DNA of 52,704 bases from Rikenellaceae bacterium (GTDB taxonomy: Bacteria; Bacteroidota; Bacteroidia; Bacteroidales; UBA932): NCBI GenBank assembly GCA_900771005.1, contig CAAGMI010000236.1, positions 1 to 52,704 on the forward strand. The letters are read 5' to 3'. Below the pieces are notes generated by a model that was given only the letters and a program-made list of their open reading frames with translations, had not been told where the DNA came from and ran no database searches. Position numbers and translations under genes: made by a program. Positions 52,101 through 52,704 of the stretch are shown piece after piece (positions within the stretch are counted from its first letter, which is position 1; the number at the start of each line of letters is the position of its first letter).

Positions 52101-52163
52101 ATGAGTGGACAATTCAAACTTCTTGGAGTAAACTATGTTTACCGAGAAATGTATTCACGATAG
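49128..52163 (+). CDS. Large tail protein with Ig-like (Big_2-like) domain, 1,011 aa
   Basis: ATG 49128 lies two bases after the nozzle stop and follows AAGGAGG. The long N-terminal part is rich in Tyr, Thr and Pro and looks beta-structured. An Ig-like Big_2-type domain lies at about residues 670-755, then a Pro/Asp linker. The last 220 residues end in FKLLGVNYVYREMYSR, like the C-terminus of nozzle proteins. It may be an elaborated nozzle-tip or tailspike protein that recognises the host surface. Confidence 0.65.
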   Translation: MATHCLYKYKPDSTDGDGVTLSGADTRFVIELMCQGRSPSTSKTFVRDYPFDHYLPDCTAKRFSDVSATVRNYLIYQMTVGRAGTAPSPSSRLNVSLNANPIGLMYHFANGYEYYDDLAWKCTGKYTTYNGVRYPLPYGVFCGTGDLPLQQPRDTWEPYHPQSFAGVKSTLTAIFPSYPGYNTCSEVTHLSGPYIPLESETSTGIAPNCDVFYTGAMCYLRTGFNSSELAAGTYNAFAQAVLDEKSFRNLMGSTGFVRPYFIYDLRLGNSVIQSGLRAFPGNFDYSSYVREYPYSTEDVFITSVFSDERMSMDSTVYIASITDYITKINSAGYKQTYIPTADMYDYSQTPTKAQIPQLFSFSCETIRGERTFAATTLKYPYGTGFPFPYQCAKNAKFKLPQPVLIDPRWGTSHAVGECITNDYWGIDAGGSFLNTGGTNEFYKAYFTSALQPGSKFTANYVVPYGVKYPTTEYTGALQNSDCYSVQMVEWSGNAIPAWTDHDCVQTYPAYQYSYEGGTLIDPTQFYKTSVPFTRQTFSKPTSCTLVPKVGSLDITRDPYVYKQAAEEPIVNGALHVHYSSDIEHTLPYRVDITLSDPDNMVKRYAPASSDLLYNDLPNALSVKAGTIIDNLDGYSINYKVYGQTGNSWNDEVVLLDLTVYLVGEYYEQIISPVSSVYINGSAPTKTVVIDTNPATSDIDTLNAECSNEDIAEIEFDDHTLVITQVAAGRCTIRVWSTIYPGSYTMITVVSGTTEPGGADDEPDDYTNYPVPTDPEDPLEPEARAQHAYFYDMDWRTSQLKQHCGGFDHGIGRGKTFNAAPGTLYIVYSEHSKREYFRDGVRTEGMEDQVGKYIPTPLLQGTDVWHTDYEAPAFLDTGNIADRNGTSNKRFREVQYVLALDGDTDMQVAFAFLVDGAMRRPMLKPVAEYDPDADVITVSTEYDEPYSVAESVVGDLGEWKLNAHTLENAERVRVRQNVTGKGITASTRIVFKMSGQFKLLGVNYVYREMYSR

Positions 52164-52172
52164 GAGAGTGCT

Positions 52173-52704
52173 ATGGCTAACATTACAAACTTTAAGCCTG
52201 GCGAGACCCTAACTGCAGAAGCCCTCAACCAAGCATTTGACTTGGTGGGGGCTCGTGCAGATGCTGTTATTGGAATTGCTCAGGAAGCAAAAGAAGATGC
52301 AGCGGAGGCTCTGGCTAAGGTAGATCAGGCAACTGAACGTGTTCCTGAACTTATCGAAAAAGTTGAGGAAATTGAGGAGGTGATCCCTAATCTCGCTACA
52401 GCAGCATCCGTTACTGCCGCACAGGCAGCAGCACAGTCTTACGCTGACACTGTTGGAGTGAACACTGCAGCTACCGCGAAAGCGTACACTGATTCGCAGG
52501 TAGAAACTGTTGATACACAAATTGAGACCATATCTTCAGAACTTACTGCGCAGGGCGCTGAAATCGATGAAGTTGTTGAAGCATTGGAGGATAAAGCTGA
52601 CGCTGATTCAGTATATACTAAGGGTGAGACGTACACTAAGTCTCAGGTCAATGGCCTGTACGATGTGTTGCCTCAGTTGTCATCTGGTACAGTTATTGCT
52701 CAGA
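52173..52704 (+). CDS. Tail fibre protein, N-terminal part (continues at position 1)
   Basis: ATG 52173 follows AGGAG. The first 30 residues likely dock to the tail, then an Ala/Glu-rich coiled coil (about 30-130) with a QSYADTVGVNT break, leading into the KAD-x3-YTK repeats that straddle the junction. Joined to 1-784 (after removal of the 119-base overlap) it makes a 398-residue fibre. Residues 138 onward are encoded in both terminal copies. Confidence 0.85.
   Translation, partial: MANITNFKPGETLTAEALNQAFDLVGARADAVIGIAQEAKEDAAEALAKVDQATERVPELIEKVEEIEEVIPNLATAASVTAAQAAAQSYADTVGVNTAATAKAYTDSQVETVDTQIETISSELTAQGAEIDEVVEALEDKADADSVYTKGETYTKSQVNGLYDVLPQLSSGTVIAQ
52586..52704. repeat. Terminal direct repeat, right copy (circularisation overlap)
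   Basis: Exact copy of bases 1-119. Removing one copy gives a circle of 52,585 bp. Confidence 0.95.

Overview
The window is a complete, circularly closed genome of a strictly lytic-looking, podovirus-type double-stranded DNA phage. Bases 1-119 are repeated exactly as 52586-52704, so the unique length is 52,585 bp. A tail-fibre gene runs in frame across the junction (52173 to the end, then 1-784). Strong GGAGG-type ribosome sites before almost every gene suggest a Gram-positive (Firmicutes/Clostridia-like) host, but the host cannot be fixed from sequence alone. I see no integrase, repressor, tRNA, RNA polymerase or CRISPR array.

There are two opposing transcription blocks. The rightward block starts near 39.1 kb, crosses the circle junction and ends at 16,664. 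It holds a possible small terminase, large terminase (zinc-ribbon N-terminus), portal, scaffold, N4-gp56-like capsid protein, connector, nozzle-like protein, a large Ig-containing tail protein, tail fibres, holin-like proteins, endolysin, a small internal virion protein and a 3,932-residue giant protein. The leftward block starts near 38.5 kb and ends at 16,689, with a terminator shared between the converging blocks at 16.67 kb. Its distal part is a replication module: YqaJ-type nuclease, RuvC-like resolvase, metallophosphoesterase, family A DNA polymerase, primase fused to an MCM-like ATPase, DUF669-like ssDNA-binding protein, RecA-fold ATPase and SNF2-like helicase. Its proximal part is a string of small accessory genes and a NUMOD4/HNH endonuclease.

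The most unusual segment is 28.2-33.5 kb. One leftward operon encodes a ubiquitin-like beta-grasp protein, an E2-like protein, a JAMM/JAB peptidase, a ThiF/E1-like adenylyltransferase (apparently started at ATA in an ATAA overlap) and a retron-type reverse transcriptase. The Ubl-E2-JAB-E1 order matches bacterial ubiquitin-like conjugation operons (Bil and PRTRC types). Directly beyond the reverse transcriptase lie about 685 bp without genes, holding three long imperfect hairpins (about 45-50 bp of pairing each), each preceded by the same CAYACTATTATAAT box.

Other non-coding structure is abundant. The divergent control region (38,482-39,131) has a G-quadruplex motif, GTACnGTAC palindromes, a large segmented hairpin and an AT-rich tract. 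Repeated 5'-leader hairpins precede several leftward genes, a folded leader with a possible attenuator precedes the terminase, and a terminator overlaps a promoter before the scaffold gene. A bipartite motif, YAG-N5-ACTGCG (commonly TTCAGAAnTTACTGCG), recurs about 26 times on both strands, in several reading frames and once between genes, which points to a DNA-level signal of unknown role.
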